In this document: positions 18,045-26,149 of the stretch, one piece after another | How positions within the stretch are numbered: position 1 is the first letter of the stretch | Layout: every line of letters begins with the position of its first letter | Assembly: GCA_913050215.1 (NCBI GenBank) | Contig: CAJXBG010000011.1 | Location: 1 to 60,006 of the forward strand | Source: an uncultured Gammaproteobacteria bacterium | GTDB taxonomy: Bacteria > Pseudomonadota > Gammaproteobacteria > Pseudomonadales > Azotimanducaceae | Reading direction: 5' to 3' | DNA length: 60,006 nucleotides | The notes under the pieces: model-generated | Databases searched by the model: none | Seen by the model: the letters and a program-made list of their open reading frames with translations, nothing else | What the model was told of the DNA's origin: nothing | Made by a program: the position numbers and the translations under genes

Positions 18045-18128
18045 AAATTAGTCTTATTCGACTGGCGCGCATTAAAGCTGATACAGTCTAAGCTCTTGTG
18101 ACAACATTTGTGCGACGTTACTTCAGAT

Positions 18129-19457
18129 ATGTCAAAAGCCACAACAGCAAATACGATCTATTCTCCAGGCTATAGAAATTACGCACTAGCGATTTTGTTT
18201 CTCGGTTATGTCGTTAATTTTATCGACCGCTCAATATTGTCGATTCTGCTTGAGCCCATTAAACAAGAACTTTTGCTGTCAGATACCGAACTGGGCTTGC
18301 TTGGAGGACTGGCTTTCGCCATGTTCTATGCCACCCTTGGTATCCCAATCGCATCTCTAGCGGATCGTTGGAGCCGCACCAAGGTGTTGGCGATATCCAT
18401 GATTATCTGGAGTGCCATGACCGCGCTATGCGGTGCCGCTAACAACTTTCTAATGCTGTTGCTCGCAAGAATCGGTGTTGGGGTCGGCGAAGCCGGTGCC
18501 AGCCCGCCTTCACACTCTCTGATCTCTGATTACTTTCCCGTGGAAAAACGCGCCACGGCTTTATCAATCTATGCCCTTGGCATTCCTTTCGGTTCAATGA
18601 TCGGAAACTTTGTCGGTGGATGGGGTGCGGCTGAACTTGGTTGGCGAATGACTTTTCTGCTTGTTGGTTTACCGGGCATTTTCGTCGCCGGCATCATCCT
18701 CACGACGCTGCGCGAACCACCCCGCGGCATGTCCGAGAGCGCCGCAGTAAAAGCCGCAGCGGCTAAAAATGTCGAGCCTGCGCCAGCGCTGAAAGAAGTA
18801 TTCAAGTTCCTTTGGCAGCGAAGGTCATTCAGACACCTTGGCTTTGCCGCCGGTTTACACGCATTTGTAGGCTATGGCGCCGGGGTTTGGAATGCGCCGT
18901 TTTTGATCAGAAGCCACGAAATGCCCATCACGGAAGTCGGTTCATGGTTGGCAATAATATCCGGTATTGGCGCTATAGGCACATTTGGTGGCGGGTATCT
19001 TGGCGACAAACTCAGTGACTGGACTGATGACCGCCGCTGGTATTTATGGATCGCAGGTATTTCAACCCTCGTCATGGTGCCGTTTCAATTTACCGCATAT
19101 CTCTATGACGGTATTTGGACCGTTATTCCTGCACTCGCGGTAGTATCGATATTAGGCGGTATGTACCTCGGCCCCTCATTCGCGATGACTCAAGCACTGG
19201 TCACTTTACGCATGCGTGCAGTCGCCTCAGCACTCTTGCTATTTATGCTCAACATTATCGGTATGGGGCTTGGGCCCTATTTTGTCGGTATCGCAAGTGA
19301 TCTGCTGAACCCAAGCTTCGAGATCCATTCTCTGCGCTATGCGCTCTGCCTTTGTGTGCTGGCAAATCTCTGGGCTGCAGTCCACTATTTCCTCGGCGCA
19401 ACAACGCTTCGCGAGGATCTGGACTCAACCGAAGTATTAATGACCCAGCACAGCTAG
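18129..19457 (+). CDS. MFS transporter, spinster-like
   Basis: 442 aa from the ATG at 18129; a TTG at 18108 is possible but less likely. About 12 hydrophobic segments. The NFIDRSILSILLEPIK segment in TM1 and LADRWSRTKVL between TM2 and TM3 are typical of the spinster-like MFS group common in sphingomonads and marine proteobacteria, often found near catabolic or sphingolipid-type genes. The substrate is unknown. The next gene starts 38 bp downstream on the same strand. Confidence 0.87.
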   Translation: MSKATTANTIYSPGYRNYALAILFLGYVVNFIDRSILSILLEPIKQELLLSDTELGLLGGLAFAMFYATLGIPIASLADRWSRTKVLAISMIIWSAMTALCGAANNFLMLLLARIGVGVGEAGASPPSHSLISDYFPVEKRATALSIYALGIPFGSMIGNFVGGWGAAELGWRMTFLLVGLPGIFVAGIILTTLREPPRGMSESAAVKAAAAKNVEPAPALKEVFKFLWQRRSFRHLGFAAGLHAFVGYGAGVWNAPFLIRSHEMPITEVGSWLAIISGIGAIGTFGGGYLGDKLSDWTDDRRWYLWIAGISTLVMVPFQFTAYLYDGIWTVIPALAVVSILGGMYLGPSFAMTQALVTLRMRAVASALLLFMLNIIGMGLGPYFVGIASDLLNPSFEIHSLRYALCLCVLANLWAAVHYFLGATTLREDLDSTEVLMTQHS

Positions 19458-19495
19458 TCCTTCGTTGCCACCTAAGTGAATTACTTGGAGTAAAA

Positions 19496-19972
19496 ATGAA
19501 CAAAATAGCAAAAACATCCGCTCTGGTACTCGTCCTCACTACCTTTATCGTCATTGCCGTGGCGCCTATCGGTCCCATGCCGGGAATATTTATCGGCGGC
19601 ATAGAAACGCCTGTACCTGACAACTGGGGAAACACAGCTAATCGCGATGAAATACGTCTCCGGGTACCGGGCACCATACCAAGGGTTGTCATTATCTGGG
19701 TGGTAGAAGTTGATAGTGAACTCTACGTTGTCGGGAGCCGAGAAAGCGGCTGGGTGGAAATGATAGGCGACAGCGCTAACGTTCAGATGAGGGCGGGAGA
19801 CAACACCTACAGTCTGAATGCAGTACAAGTAACATCGGGATTGGAACCCATCGTTACCGCCTATGCTGACAAATATCGCGCTGACTATCCAGATATCGTT
19901 AGCAGCTTTCCCCCGGTAAGCGAAGCGCAAAACACTGTTGGCGTTTTCAAACTGGACCGCTCTGCTCTTTGA
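19496..19972 (+). CDS. small exported or membrane-anchored protein, split-barrel-like
   Basis: 158 aa from ATG 19496, with TTGGAG as ribosome-binding site. Residues about 5-28 are a hydrophobic signal peptide or anchor. The rest is beta-rich: ELYVVGSRESGWVEMI and NVQMRAGDNTYSLNAV resemble the split-barrel (PNPOx/deazaflavin-dependent nitroreductase-like) fold found in small uncharacterised oxidoreductase-like proteins. That is a pattern judgement, not a firm family call. It follows the spinster-like MFS gene closely and is probably co-transcribed. Confidence 0.65.
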   Translation: MNKIAKTSALVLVLTTFIVIAVAPIGPMPGIFIGGIETPVPDNWGNTANRDEIRLRVPGTIPRVVIIWVVEVDSELYVVGSRESGWVEMIGDSANVQMRAGDNTYSLNAVQVTSGLEPIVTAYADKYRADYPDIVSSFPPVSEAQNTVGVFKLDRSAL

Positions 19973-20047
19973 TCTACTGTCGGGCTGGACAGGCTGGTTT
20001 GTATCGGAGTCCCCAGATGCTGAGAAGAAAGCCTGGCACGACAGCGG

Positions 20048-20074
20048 CGAGGTGATTATCTCAGCAACACCTCG
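20048..20074. repeat. inverted repeat between convergent genes
   Basis: CGAGGTG (20048-20054) and CACCTCG (20068-20074) can pair in a 7-bp stem with a 13-nt loop. It lies between the convergent genes ending at 19972 and 20090, where a shared terminator would be expected, but no T-run follows on either strand. Confidence 0.3.
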
Positions 20075-20089
20075 TGCGAGCATAGGTCG

Positions 20090-21016
20090 TTAATTTTCAC
20101 CGCGCCAAAGCCATCGCAGGGTATCCGCAAATATTGCCCCGCCATGATTCAGATTGTGCCCCCCGGTACCAAACTCAAACCGATAGTCATACCCTGCCCA
20201 CTCAAGGGCACTTGCCATGGTTTTATTAGCCAATGCCCAGTGACCAAACGGCGTATTGGCATCGTTGGCGCCGCTCTGAAGAAATACGCGAATGGGTTTT
20301 TTCTCGTTCTGACGAATTAAGGATGGCACGTTATGTCCGCCCCAGATATCTGTGTACGAACCACAATGACTTATCACGCGCGTGCATTGGTTCGCGTGAT
20401 GCCACGCCGCCGTAAATGCAGCAATACCGCCGCTACTGATGCCACACAATGTTCGATCATCAGGATTGTCGTTGATCGAAATTTTAAAGTGCGCCTCAAC
20501 AAACGGTAATAATTCGCTAAAGAGAAAGTCCCCGTATGCGGGAGAAAGCTGATCGTATTCCAGACTACGTTGTGCGGCACTGTCATTGTATGATGCAATC
20601 GGACGCTCTACCGCATGGTCGGGCCGCCCGGGATTGACAAAAACAGCGGCGGTCGGTGGTATCTCCTCATTAGCATGCAAGACATCCAACACATTCGTCG
20701 CCCTGACAGGCCCGTTTCGACCCATATACAAAGCACCATCGTTAAAAACGATAATGCGATAGGCATCGCTCTGAACCGCAGGCAGGTATACCCACAGGTC
20801 TCGAGTAGTACCGGCATAAATTTCTGTTTCAGACCATTCTTCAAATCGGGTCACCGCACCCCTGGCAACATCCTCGGCGGGATAGGCTTCAGCGCACGGA
20901 TAATAAGCCGCGTCCCATTCCGATTGATTATTGACACCATTCTCTCTGCCATTTACCGAGGCAGCTATTGTCTTATCGAGACCAAGTCGTGAAATCGTTT
21001 CCGGACTGATCGGCAT
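20090..21016 (-). CDS. enterochelin-esterase-like (Fes/D-family) hydrolase
   Basis: 308 aa. Alpha/beta-hydrolase of the esterase D/Fes type: WVYLPA opening strand, nucleophile elbow GISSGG with Ser194, and GGHNLNHGG carrying the His. The family cleaves cyclic or linear esters, including siderophore and S-formylglutathione-type substrates. No siderophore genes are near and no signal peptide is seen, so the substrate remains open. It is divergent from the ADP-ribosylglycohydrolase-family gene. Confidence 0.82.
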   Translation of the reverse strand: MPISPETISRLGLDKTIAASVNGRENGVNNQSEWDAAYYPCAEAYPAEDVARGAVTRFEEWSETEIYAGTTRDLWVYLPAVQSDAYRIIVFNDGALYMGRNGPVRATNVLDVLHANEEIPPTAAVFVNPGRPDHAVERPIASYNDSAAQRSLEYDQLSPAYGDFLFSELLPFVEAHFKISINDNPDDRTLCGISSGGIAAFTAAWHHANQCTRVISHCGSYTDIWGGHNVPSLIRQNEKKPIRVFLQSGANDANTPFGHWALANKTMASALEWAGYDYRFEFGTGGHNLNHGGAIFADTLRWLWRGEN

Positions 21017-21154
21017 AATGGTTCGTTCCTTATCTGTTTCTGTTCGACCTCAAGTGTATGATAAATGTATCATGATAGAGACACCAAGCGCAGAGACTGC
21101 TACGAGAAAACAATATAAGAAGCGCCAAAGCAGCGCGCCAACAGGAAGACAAAA

Positions 21155-23299
21155 ATGGCATTACAAGATCACTATCTCGACCAAATTTATGCCGCTGTAC
21201 TTGGCAAGGTTATCGGCGTTTACATGGGTCGGCCCTTTGAGGGCTGGAGCAAAAAACATATTGAAGCGAAATTTGGCGAGATTGATCGCTACGTGCATGA
21301 GGAGCAAGACACCCATTCTAAAACGGGTGTTCCTCTTATCGTTGCTGACGATGACATCACGGGCACATTCACCTTCGTTCGAGCGTTAGAAGATTCCGGT
21401 CTGTATGAAAACACACCGACCGAGTTCTTCGGTGACACTTGGCTTAACTATCTCGTTGAAGATAAAACGATTCTCTGGTGGGGTGGTATGGGACACTCCA
21501 CTGAGCATACGGCTTACTTGAGATTGAAAAATGGAATTAAAGCCCCTAGGTCTGGCTCAATGGAGCTCAACTCGAAGATTGTCGCGGAGCAGATAGGTGC
21601 CCAAATTTTCATCGATGCAATTGGCATGGTGACTCCCGGAAATCCAACCTTGGCCGTCTCAATCGCAGAAAAAGCTGCCCGTGTGTCACATGACGGTGAA
21701 GCAGTATTCGCTGCTCAAGTTGTGGCCGCGATGGTCAGCGCGGCTTTTACAGAGAAAGATATGTTCGCGTTACTAGACCTAGGTGTGAGCTTCATCCCTG
21801 CTGACAGCCTCATCGCCGAAGTACACCGTGATGTTCGCTGCTGGCGTAACGAAGATGCCGACTGGCGCAAAACCTTCGAGCGGATAGATGAAAAATACGG
21901 CTATCACCGCTACGGTGGTAACTGTCATGTTATCCCAAATCACGCCCTGATGGTCATGGCTTGGAGTTATGCGCCTGACAACTTTCATCTGTCCCAGAAT
22001 ATTATTAATACCGCAGGGTGGGATACTGATTGCAACGCAGCAAATGTCGGCGCTGTCATGGGGCTTGTTGTTGGTTTAGACGGCATCAATCAAGATTACG
22101 AATTCCAGCTACCCACTGCAGACAGGCTCCTCATGCCAACAGCAGAGGGGACCGAAGGTGTTACGGATTGCGCAATCATCGCGCGAAAACTTGAAGCTAT
22201 TGGCCGAAAAATCATGAAATGGCCAGAACCCAACGTTGTAAAAAACGGCGCCTGGCATTCATTCGAGTTACCCGGCTCGCTCCATGGTTACATGGCTGAA
22301 ACCGGGAACTTCAATCATCGAAACACCTGCGAAGTTTCCAACGTTACGGGTCATTCCGCTCTCGGCGATCGATCAATGCGGGTCGATTTTTCACTAGATA
22401 AATCGAGAAAAGCTGTGCTTTCCACACCCCTGCTCAGGTCCGGCAATAACGGCGGCTACAGCCTGATGGGTAGTCCAAAAATGTTCCCTGGCAACACGGT
22501 CAGATTAAGCGGCACCTGCGGAACACGCTCGGCCCCAGCAACCTTACGTTTATTTGTCACAGAAGAGGGAAGCGCCGAGCGCTACTATAGTTCGAGTTTG
22601 TTGCTGCAAGCGCAGACACCGTTTGATACCAGCTTTGATATTCCTCAACTACCCTCAGGTTTAGTACGTGACTTCGGACTTGAAATAAGCGCAGAGAGCA
22701 GTTGTTATGGAGAAATTTTCGTTGACGCAGTATTCATCGAAGGAAATTTCGACGTCACTTTTCCGGACAAGTTTTATCAAGGGAGCCCATGGGGCGGCAA
22801 CGTTCAGTTTAATGGCTGGGTGTTTGACGCGGACATCGGCAGAGGTAAATTTTCCGACGACGATGAGCGGCAAACCCAATTTGGCAAGAACGAGGGACGC
22901 GGTGAACTCATATGCGGAACAACGCAATGGCGAGACTACTGCTTCGAGGCACGAATCAAAGTTCACTTGGCGACAAAGGCGGGTCTTGTTGTTAGATACC
23001 AGGGAAAACAACGTTATATAGCGATCACTATCGAGGGAAACCTGCTCCGCTTGATACAACGCTTTTACGGTGAAGAAATACTCGATGAAATTAATCTCGA
23101 CACGCTATCCATGCAATGGGAACAAGATAAACTTTATGCGTTAAAAGTTGTGTGTCGCGGCAAGGACATCAAAGTGCAACTCGATGGCTACGACGTTCTG
23201 CAAGGAAAAGATGATTTATTGATAAGCGGTGGTGCGGGGTTCATGTTCGAAAACGGCATGATGGGGGCGAGAGATGTGCGCTGTTATGCCATCAATTAG
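21155..23299 (+). CDS. ADP-ribosylglycohydrolase-family protein with long C-terminal extension
   Basis: 714 aa. Residues 1 to about 350 are an ADP-ribosylglycohydrolase (ARH/DraG) domain: metal-binding acids in VADDDITGTF (Asp65-67), GGMGHSTEHTAYLRLKNG and the second site GWDTDCNAANVG (Asp290, Asp292). The remaining 360 residues are beta-rich; 370-510 look like a jelly roll and 535-714 like a concanavalin/DUF1080-type lectin fold (FEARIKVH, GLVVRYQGKQRYIAI, LYALKVVCRGKDIKVQLDG). ARH-like proteins with such tails may act on carbohydrates or nucleosides and not on ADP-ribosylated proteins. ACAGGAAGAC serves as ribosome-binding site; an MFS gene follows. Confidence 0.85.
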   Translation: MALQDHYLDQIYAAVLGKVIGVYMGRPFEGWSKKHIEAKFGEIDRYVHEEQDTHSKTGVPLIVADDDITGTFTFVRALEDSGLYENTPTEFFGDTWLNYLVEDKTILWWGGMGHSTEHTAYLRLKNGIKAPRSGSMELNSKIVAEQIGAQIFIDAIGMVTPGNPTLAVSIAEKAARVSHDGEAVFAAQVVAAMVSAAFTEKDMFALLDLGVSFIPADSLIAEVHRDVRCWRNEDADWRKTFERIDEKYGYHRYGGNCHVIPNHALMVMAWSYAPDNFHLSQNIINTAGWDTDCNAANVGAVMGLVVGLDGINQDYEFQLPTADRLLMPTAEGTEGVTDCAIIARKLEAIGRKIMKWPEPNVVKNGAWHSFELPGSLHGYMAETGNFNHRNTCEVSNVTGHSALGDRSMRVDFSLDKSRKAVLSTPLLRSGNNGGYSLMGSPKMFPGNTVRLSGTCGTRSAPATLRLFVTEEGSAERYYSSSLLLQAQTPFDTSFDIPQLPSGLVRDFGLEISAESSCYGEIFVDAVFIEGNFDVTFPDKFYQGSPWGGNVQFNGWVFDADIGRGKFSDDDERQTQFGKNEGRGELICGTTQWRDYCFEARIKVHLATKAGLVVRYQGKQRYIAITIEGNLLRLIQRFYGEEILDEINLDTLSMQWEQDKLYALKVVCRGKDIKVQLDGYDVLQGKDDLLISGGAGFMFENGMMGARDVRCYAIN

Positions 23300-23366
23300 C
23301 TTCGTTTGCGCCCCTTGCTCGGGCTAACTCGCCGGCGTATATTCTAGTGAACGCCACGGAGCACCT

Positions 23367-24647
23367 ATGAGGGTAGCCGCTAGACCTACCGAACGATTCT
23401 TTTACGGCTGGGTCATTGTTCTGGTCGGTGCAGTGCTCACGTTTCTAGGCACCGGGTTTTACTCCTATTCTCGCGGCGTTTTCTTGCCTTCCCTCGCGGA
23501 AGAACTAGCCGGTGGTAGCAGATTCGAGATCGCCATGGGATTTTCGATAGCCGCCGTCACCAGCGCCCTGGTTGCGCCGTTTATTGGCGGCATACTCGAC
23601 AAATACTCTCCAAAAACTGTGATTCTCGTCGGCATCGGCTTTGTCACCGGTTCCTACCTACTCTTGTCCTTTTGTCAGAACCTCATCCAATTCTATTTAA
23701 TCGTCGGGATAGGTATGGGGCTTGGCATGACTTGCATGGGTAACCTCGCCTGGCACAGGACGATTATCAGTTGGTTCGACCACTGGCGCGGGCGAGCGAT
23801 ATCCCTTGGCGTGCTAGGTGCGTCACTCGCAGGTGTGGTAATGCCGCCTCTTGTCACCAGCCTTGTTGAGGCCATAGGTTGGCGTTCCGCATTTGTGGTA
23901 TTTGCGATCATCGTGCCCAGTATTTTGATACCTCTCGTTATCTACTTCCTGAAAAACCGACCCGAGGAAATAGGCGAAGTACGGGATGGGCATGTCTATT
24001 CTGAAGCTCACAAGACAACAGAGGTCGAAGATCAGACTGAATCCAGAATTTGGCACTGGAAGGAAATGATCCGTTTCCCCGCTTTCTGGAGTATCGGGCT
24101 CATGTTTGGTGCCATGGGATGTGTCTACTCTGCGGTCATGTTGCACCTGTTCGGTCACCTCACAGACATCGGGCTTCCCGGATCCGAAGCCGCATATATT
24201 CTCTCTGCTACTGCGCTCTTCGCAGCGCTCGGGAAACCTGTTGTTGGCTGGATGTCGGATTTCTTTGGTGCAAGAGTCACGATATGGATGGCACTACTGT
24301 TTCAGGCGACATCGCTCATCCTGCTCGCGTTTGCCAGCGACTTTTTCACCTCCCTAATCGCGGGGATCGTTTATGGTTTTGGTCTTTCCGGTATGAGCCC
24401 CTTAAGAACCTTTGCACTTTCTGTTGCTGTTGGTAACGCATCTTTTGGCAAGGCTAATGGCATCTTACGCCTCGTCGAGTTACCCCTTGTGATATCCGCT
24501 TCTCCTCTTGCCGGTTTCATTTACGACTCCACCGGTAGCTACAAGATGGCATTTCTGCTGCTGGCAGGTCTCATGCTTGTCGCCTGCATCGGGCCCCTTC
24601 TGATTCGCGCCGGTGGTGCTTGGGAAAGGAAGCACCGCGAGGGGTGA
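23367..24647 (+). CDS. MFS transporter, oxalate/formate-antiporter-like (MCT-like)
   Basis: 426 aa, about 12 membrane segments. RFFYGWVIVLVGAVLTFLG at the start, GVFLPSLAEEL and the 'RGRAISLGVLGASLAGVVMP' region in TM5 are typical of the monocarboxylate/oxalate-formate-like MFS subgroup. It probably moves an organic acid. It starts 67 bp after the ADP-ribosylglycohydrolase-family gene on the same strand, so the two may share a transcript and the carrier could feed that enzyme. Confidence 0.85.
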   Translation: MRVAARPTERFFYGWVIVLVGAVLTFLGTGFYSYSRGVFLPSLAEELAGGSRFEIAMGFSIAAVTSALVAPFIGGILDKYSPKTVILVGIGFVTGSYLLLSFCQNLIQFYLIVGIGMGLGMTCMGNLAWHRTIISWFDHWRGRAISLGVLGASLAGVVMPPLVTSLVEAIGWRSAFVVFAIIVPSILIPLVIYFLKNRPEEIGEVRDGHVYSEAHKTTEVEDQTESRIWHWKEMIRFPAFWSIGLMFGAMGCVYSAVMLHLFGHLTDIGLPGSEAAYILSATALFAALGKPVVGWMSDFFGARVTIWMALLFQATSLILLAFASDFFTSLIAGIVYGFGLSGMSPLRTFALSVAVGNASFGKANGILRLVELPLVISASPLAGFIYDSTGSYKMAFLLLAGLMLVACIGPLLIRAGGAWERKHREG

Positions 24648-24713
24648 GCAAAAAACATTCCGACTGGATTGTTATTCTGTTAACCTCTGGGTAAACAGTC
24701 TAGGAGAATTTCT

Positions 24714-25493
24714 ATGTCGGGAACCGAAGCAACGCTTTATGAAGTGGCAGGAGGCGCCGCCTGGATCACATTGAACAGGCCGGAAAACCGCAATGCGTTA
24801 TCCGCCGTCTTGGTCAATGAACTTAATGAACACTTGATTACAGCTAACAACGATCCCGACGTACGCTCGATTGTCATTACTGGCAGTGACCCTGCCTTCT
24901 GCGCCGGCGCCGACCTTAAGAGCCCGCCAGGCGAGGCCATCGACGGAGGCGGTAAATCAGTACCCTACCCTGATGTGCTCACTCGCATTCTTGACAGCCA
25001 GAAACCTGTCATCGTTGCCGTCAACGGCGCAGCATTTGCCGGAGGACTTGGACTCGTTGGCGCTGCAGATATTGTCATCACGGCTGAAGACGTACAATTC
25101 AGCTTCAGCGAGGTCAGGATAGGCGTTATCCCCGCGGTTATTTCAGTCGTGTGTCTACCTAAACTCGGCACTCATCATGGCATGAAGCTGTTTCTCACCG
25201 GCGAAAGGTTTACCGGCAGCCAGGCGGTAGATTTCGGCCTTGCCCACCGCGCCGTACCAAAAGATCAGCTGAAGAGTGCCGTTCAGGAAGAAATCGACAT
25301 GATTAATCTCGGTGGACCTAATGCGGTTGTTGAATGTAAAAAACTGGTTCGCCGCGTCTCCGAGTTAGACATTGCCCAGGGCTTCGCTGAAACAGGTGAT
25401 TGGAGCGTGCGCATGTTCAAATCTGAAGAAGGTGCCGAAGGCATGAAAGCCTTTCGTGAAAAACGCAAACCCTCTTGGGTGCCAGAGGACTAG
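24714..25493 (+). CDS. enoyl-CoA hydratase/isomerase-family protein (AtuE/LiuC-like position)
   Basis: 259 aa crotonase. Oxyanion-hole signatures are FCAGADLKSP (about 62-71) and NGAAFAGGLGLVGA; FSEVRIGVIPAV carries the candidate catalytic Glu. TAGGAGAAT is a strong ribosome-binding site. It precedes the TetR gene by 5 bp and heads the atu-like run, so it is the likely hydratase for the 3-methylglutaconyl-CoA or isohexenylglutaconyl-CoA type intermediate produced by the carboxylase. The substrate assignment is by context. Confidence 0.88.
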   Translation: MSGTEATLYEVAGGAAWITLNRPENRNALSAVLVNELNEHLITANNDPDVRSIVITGSDPAFCAGADLKSPPGEAIDGGGKSVPYPDVLTRILDSQKPVIVAVNGAAFAGGLGLVGAADIVITAEDVQFSFSEVRIGVIPAVISVVCLPKLGTHHGMKLFLTGERFTGSQAVDFGLAHRAVPKDQLKSAVQEEIDMINLGGPNAVVECKKLVRRVSELDIAQGFAETGDWSVRMFKSEEGAEGMKAFREKRKPSWVPED

Positions 25494-25498
25494 TGTCC

Positions 25499-26107
25499 AT
25501 GTCCAGCGCGCCTGCTATCGGCAAACAACAGGCAAAAAGCATTCGTGCTCGCGAGGCTATTTGCGAGGCTACCATCGGCTCACTCGTGGATGTCGGCTAC
25601 GCCGAGACTTCACTAAATCGCGTAGCGACTGCCGCAGGTTTCTCCAAAGGTGCACTTCAATATCATTACCCCTCAAAAGAAGACCTGATTGCAGCCACAC
25701 TCAACAGGTTGTTAGAGCGACCCTTTAAGCGAGCCCAGCATACGCCCTCGAATATCGAGGAGGCGCTGATGGTCGCCTGGACAAGGTACATCAACACACC
25801 GGCCTACAGGGCGCTGCTTGAAATTCTTAATGCAGCACGTACCGATGAATTACTTCAGGCGCGAGTCGCGGATGATTTGCTGGACTGGGGACAAGCATTA
25901 GATGAACAATCCCTGGCGCAATACGAGGCAATCTCTGGAGATGATGATGAGATAGTCATGTTGATCAACATGACTCGTAGCTTTATGAGAGGTCTGCTAG
26001 TACAGGAGAACTATGGCAATGATAGAGCCCAGAGTCTTAGGTACATCAAAAAATGGATCACGCTCATATCACCCCTGATGCAACTTCGAGAGGATCCTCA
26101 AATTTAG
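25499..26107 (+). CDS. TetR-family regulator, probably of the atu-like operon
   Basis: 202 aa from the ATG at 25499, directly after the hydratase stop codon and served by AGAGGA; an ATG at 25475 inside the hydratase gene is possible. The N-terminal HTH is clear: TSLNRVATAAGFSKGALQYHYPSKEDL. The helical C-terminal ligand domain is variable, as usual. It sits between the hydratase and atuA-like genes in one transcript, so autoregulation is plausible. In Pseudomonas the atu operon is also controlled by a TetR protein (AtuR); equivalence is inferred from position only. Confidence 0.88.
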   Translation: MSSAPAIGKQQAKSIRAREAICEATIGSLVDVGYAETSLNRVATAAGFSKGALQYHYPSKEDLIAATLNRLLERPFKRAQHTPSNIEEALMVAWTRYINTPAYRALLEILNAARTDELLQARVADDLLDWGQALDEQSLAQYEAISGDDDEIVMLINMTRSFMRGLLVQENYGNDRAQSLRYIKKWITLISPLMQLREDPQI

Positions 26108-26120
26108 AGGCTCATACCAC

Positions 26121-26126
26121 TATAAT
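26121..26126 (+). promoter_or_regulatory. possible -10 element before atuA-like gene
   Basis: TATAAT matches the sigma-70 -10 consensus exactly and lies 24 bp before the atuA-like start codon. No good -35 is found 16-18 bp upstream. A partial dyad (CCTC...GAGG around the AAATTTA at 26096-26110) overlaps the -35 area and could be an operator. Confidence 0.3.
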
Positions 26127-26149
26127 TATTATCTGATGGGTAACTAACA

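Noticed and set aside
19481-20083. A 200-codon minus-strand frame opposite the small exported protein.
   Set aside because: The + strand gene has a good ribosome-binding site, a signal peptide and a regular beta pattern; the antisense frame has none of these.
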